Assembly (NCBI GenBank): GCA_010031985.1
Contig: RGYP01000071.1
Coordinates: forward strand, 1 to 8,081
DNA: 8,081 nucleotides
DNA from: Gammaproteobacteria bacterium
Lineage (GTDB): Bacteria; Pseudomonadota; Gammaproteobacteria; Steroidobacterales; Steroidobacteraceae
Direction: 5' to 3'
The notes below the pieces were generated by a model. It did no database searches, had not been told where the DNA came from, and was given only the letters and a program-made list of their open reading frames with translations. A program made the position numbers and the translations under genes. Shown here piece after piece: positions 5,612 through 8,081 of the stretch (the first letter of the stretch is position 1; the number at the start of each line of letters is the position of its first letter).

Positions 5612-7690
5612 GTGAAGGCCCTCGTTGTGCCCAAATCCCGATTCTCCGGCGTGGGTAGCCCCGCGCCCGTGTTGTTGCTCTGCCTGTCGAATGCATTCGG
5701 CGGCCATGCGGCAGCCCAGTCGACATCCCAGATCGACGACTTGGACGAAATCGTGATCACCGCCACCCCGCTGCGCCGCGATCCTTTCTCGACGGCGCAG
5801 TCGGCCTCCGTGGTTGGCGGCGACGACCTCGTCGCCGTGCTCAAGGGCAGCCTCGGCGAGACGCTCGCCGAGCAGCCGGGCGTTTCCGCATCGTCTTTCG
5901 GACCCATTGCGAGCCGTCCCATCATTCGCGGTCAAGGCGGGCTGCGCGTACAAACGTTCGTGGACGGTGCCGACACCTTCGATGCGGCTGCGCTCTCCGA
6001 TGATCACGCAGTCGGCATCGAACCGCTGCTGGCCGAGCGTATCGAAATCATCCGCGGTCCCGCCGCGTTGCTGTTCGGCTCCGCAGCAGCCGCTGGCGCC
6101 ATCAACGTGATCACGCCTCGCCTCTCGCTGTCGCGCCCCGCCCGTGCGCTGATGGGCGAGGTTCAGGCACGTGCCGATACCGCAGCGAACGAGCGCAGCG
6201 TGGTCGTCAGTCTCAATGGGCAGGGGGGCGAGCACCTGCAATTCAATGGCGACATGCATCACTCGCGTGCCGCTGATTTGAATACGCCGCAGGGCAAGCT
6301 GCAAAATTCCTCGGGTAACGCCCGCGGTGCAAGCGCGGGCCTCGGTTGGACCGGCGACCGCTTCGCCCTCGCACTCTCGGTCAGCGAACTGCGCAGCGAC
6401 TACGGCTTACCGGCGGGGGTCTCTGCCGCTCATGCCGACGGCGGGCCTGCCGAGGCCGGGGATCACGACCCAGAACACGGCGAGGCGCACGCGACCGTTC
6501 GCCTCGCGCTCGAACAGCGACGACTGGACATCGCCGGGGAGTGGCGACTCGACGGTCTCGCCGATTTGATCCGAATTCGCGCGGCGCGCAACGATTACGG
6601 GCACGCCGAACTCGAGGGCGAGGACATCGGTACTCGCTACGCACAGACGGGCAGCGAGCTGCGCCTGAGCGCGGAGCGCGAGGGACGATGGATCGCCGGT
6701 ATGCAGTGGCGCGAACTCGATTTCGACGCCGCAGGTGACGAAGCTTTCCTGCCGGCATCGCTCACCAAAACCCTCGGCGCCTTCGTCTTCGGCGATTTTT
6801 CTTTGATCGGCTCGGCGGCGGGCACTCTCGTGCTCGAAGCGGGTCTGCGTATGGAGCGACAGCGTATCGAAGTCGCCAGGCTGGCCTCGATCGAGAGCGG
6901 CACACTGCCCAAAGATTACCTCGATGACGCCCGAAACGGCTCGCTCGGACTGCTGTGGGACTTCACCGATCGCTGGGGAGCGGCGCTGCAACTCACCTCG
7001 ACCGAACGACATCCGACCGCCACCGAGCTGTACGCGTTCGGTCCGCACCTCGCCTTGCAGCGCTTCGAGATCGGTGATGCGAAGCTCGGTGTCGAGCGTG
7101 GTCTGACTGCGGATCTCGCGCTGCGTCGCCGCGACAACTCCGGCTGGCATGGCAGCGTCGGCGTCTTCGTGGCCGAATACGATCGCTACATTGCCGCGCT
7201 GCCCACCGGTCAAATCGAGTCTGATCTACCTGTCGTCGGGTTCGCTGGAATCGGCGCAAGATTTACCGGCACCGAGTTCGACTGGAGCCACGATCGACTG
7301 GCAAGCCTCGCCACGGGCGATTTGGGAATCCGTATTTTTGGGGATTACGTGCGAGCGCGCGACGATGCAGGCCAGCCACTGCCGCAGATTCCGCCGCGTC
7401 GATTCGGCGCGGAGGCCGCCGTAACCCGCGGACCGCTGCGCGTGGGCATCGAAGCCATCTGGCACGACTCGCAGTCCGCAGTTGCCGCCGGCGAGACCAC
7501 GACCGCTGGATTCACCGCCGTCAACGCGGAAGTCGCGTATCGCCCGCCTGCTGCCGGAACCGATATCCTGTGGATACTGCGCGGCGTGAATCTGCTCGAC
7601 GAAGAGATGCGTCGTCACGCCTCACCGCTCAAAGATGTGGCACCTTTGGCCGCAAGACATGTCTCACTCAGCCTGCAACTGAAGTTCTGA
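5612..7690 (+). CDS. znuD: ZnuD-like TonB-dependent outer-membrane zinc receptor
   Basis: This is a 692-residue TonB-dependent receptor. It has a signal peptide with hydrophobic core at about 18-28 and probable cleavage after HAAA (residue 35), and a TonB-box-like EIVITATP at 46-53. A plug domain follows (GETLAEQPGVSASSFGP, SRPIIRGQGG, IEIIRGPAALLFGS), then a beta-barrel ending in Phe (SLQLKF). Many segments match meningococcal ZnuD: the plug, the DHA triplet at 131-133, DYGLPAG, RNDYGHAE, and TATELYAFGPH with H479. ZnuD imports zinc, using energy passed by TonB-ExbBD. An outer loop at about 267-293 holds four His among many Asp and Glu residues, as in ZnuD. The start is GTG at 5612 without a clear ribosome-binding site; later in-frame GTGs (5627, 5651) are less compatible with the signal peptide. 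A copper or heme substrate is a less likely alternative. Confidence 0.88.
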   Translation: MKALVVPKSRFSGVGSPAPVLLLCLSNAFGGHAAAQSTSQIDDLDEIVITATPLRRDPFSTAQSASVVGGDDLVAVLKGSLGETLAEQPGVSASSFGPIASRPIIRGQGGLRVQTFVDGADTFDAAALSDDHAVGIEPLLAERIEIIRGPAALLFGSAAAAGAINVITPRLSLSRPARALMGEVQARADTAANERSVVVSLNGQGGEHLQFNGDMHHSRAADLNTPQGKLQNSSGNARGASAGLGWTGDRFALALSVSELRSDYGLPAGVSAAHADGGPAEAGDHDPEHGEAHATVRLALEQRRLDIAGEWRLDGLADLIRIRAARNDYGHAELEGEDIGTRYAQTGSELRLSAEREGRWIAGMQWRELDFDAAGDEAFLPASLTKTLGAFVFGDFSLIGSAAGTLVLEAGLRMERQRIEVARLASIESGTLPKDYLDDARNGSLGLLWDFTDRWGAALQLTSTERHPTATELYAFGPHLALQRFEIGDAKLGVERGLTADLALRRRDNSGWHGSVGVFVAEYDRYIAALPTGQIESDLPVVGFAGIGARFTGTEFDWSHDRLASLATGDLGIRIFGDYVRARDDAGQPLPQIPPRRFGAEAAVTRGPLRVGIEAIWHDSQSAVAAGETTTAGFTAVNAEVAYRPPAAGTDILWILRGVNLLDEEMRRHASPLKDVAPLAARHVSLSLQLKF
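6431..6490 (+). other. His/acidic metal-binding loop of the receptor
   Basis: Residues 274-293 of the receptor hold H274, H285, H289 and H293 with interspersed Asp and Glu. They directly follow the DYGLPAG segment that also precedes the His-rich extracellular loop in meningococcal ZnuD. A role in capturing zinc at the cell surface is inferred by analogy. Confidence 0.6.
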
Positions 7691-7721
7691 TCTGCACGGT
7701 AAACTCCACGACTCGAAGCTC

Positions 7722-7727
7722 GAGGAA
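7722..7727 (+). promoter_or_regulatory. Shine-Dalgarno site deciding the start of the ZrgA-like gene
   Basis: GAGGAA lies 8 bases before the ATG at 7736, the only good ribosome-binding site around this gene. It favours the upstream start over the ATG at 7820, which on its own would give a more conventional signal peptide. The 45-base gap after the receptor stop shows no hairpin followed by a T tract, so the two genes are probably cotranscribed. Confidence 0.65.
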
Positions 7728-7735
7728 ATCCGCCC

Positions 7736-8081
7736 ATGACCATCGTCCATCGTGCCCAACGCAGACTCCGCCCGAATCGCCGCCCCGACGTTGCGACGCG
7801 CCGGTTAAACCCGGTCTGGATGGCGCTCTGGGGCGCGCTACTCATCGCAGCGCTCGCGGTTTCCCGAGTGCTTGCCAGCGAGAACGACACGCTCGAGCAC
7901 GAACACGGCAAACACGAGCACGGCGCGGTGACGTTCAACATCGCCCTCGATGGCGCGACGTTGTCGCTGGAACTCGACGCGCCCGCCGTCAACGTACTCG
8001 GCTTCGAGCGCTCGCCGCGCAACGACGCCGAGCGCAAGCTCGTCACCGACACCCACGCCTGGCTCGCGGGTGGTCGCGAGA
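7736..8081 (+). CDS. DUF2796/ZrgA-family exported zinc-associated protein, 3' end beyond window
   Basis: The first 115 codons of an exported protein are present. A long Arg-rich leader (1-25) precedes a hydrophobic segment (about 26-42) with probable cleavage after RVLA (residue 47). The mature end begins with a His cluster, EHEHGKHEHG (54-63). It continues as AVTFNIALDGATLSLELDAPAVNVLGFERSP, which I recognise as the start of the DUF2796 family: a His-Gly entry, a short beta-sandwich-like repeat and the GFE motif. Members include ZrgA of the Vibrio zinc uptake system. A periplasmic zinc-binding or delivery role is inferred. Its position behind a ZnuD-like receptor and a putative Zur site supports this. 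The family is usually about 200 residues, so roughly half is missing. An alternative start at 7820 would remove the Arg-rich leader. Confidence 0.8.
   Translation, partial: MTIVHRAQRRLRPNRRPDVATRRLNPVWMALWGALLIAALAVSRVLASENDTLEHEHGKHEHGAVTFNIALDGATLSLELDAPAVNVLGFERSPRNDAERKLVTDTHAWLAGGRE

Noticed and set aside
6407..7213. Long minus-strand open frame (268 residues) opposite the receptor gene
   Set aside because: The plus-strand receptor is continuous and matches ZnuD here. The antisense frame has no family features.
7691..7735. Possible terminator or second operator between the receptor and the ZrgA-like gene
   Set aside because: Only short TCGA/CTCGAG self-complementary bits are present; there is no stable hairpin with a T tract and no AT-rich palindrome.

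Overview
The window is GC-rich bacterial chromosome, densely coding and free of mobile elements, RNA genes or CRISPR. The proteins resemble gammaproteobacterial homologues throughout, and the gene order (holA-nadD-rsfS-rlmH followed by maf-rng and a nitrilase) is typical of Gammaproteobacteria outside the enterics. I cannot name a genus from sequence alone.

Minus strand, 5492 down to 1: seven housekeeping genes run as one tightly packed unit. They are holA (DNA polymerase III delta), nadD (NAD biosynthesis), rsfS (ribosome silencing), rlmH (23S rRNA methyltransferase), maf/yhdE (nucleotide pyrophosphatase), rng (RNase G) and a Nit1-like amidase cut by the window edge. Adjacent genes overlap by 4, 38, 8 and 4 bases, or are 28 or 1 base apart, so translational coupling is likely. 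The cluster joins replication, NAD supply, ribosome maturation and RNA processing.

5493-5611 is a 119-base divergent intergenic region. It holds a strikingly AT-rich island (about 5561-5603) with a 17-base imperfect palindrome resembling a Zur (zinc uptake regulator) operator.

Plus strand, 5612 to the end: a ZnuD-like TonB-dependent outer-membrane receptor with a His/acidic loop is followed 45 bases later by the start of a DUF2796/ZrgA-family exported protein with a His-rich mature N-terminus. Together with the operator candidate, this reads as a zinc-repressed zinc-acquisition operon in which the receptor moves zinc across the outer membrane and the ZrgA-like protein handles it in the periplasm. 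The operon continues beyond the window. The individual families are known. The most interesting point is this regulatory and functional assembly and its position where lptE would usually be expected upstream of holA.
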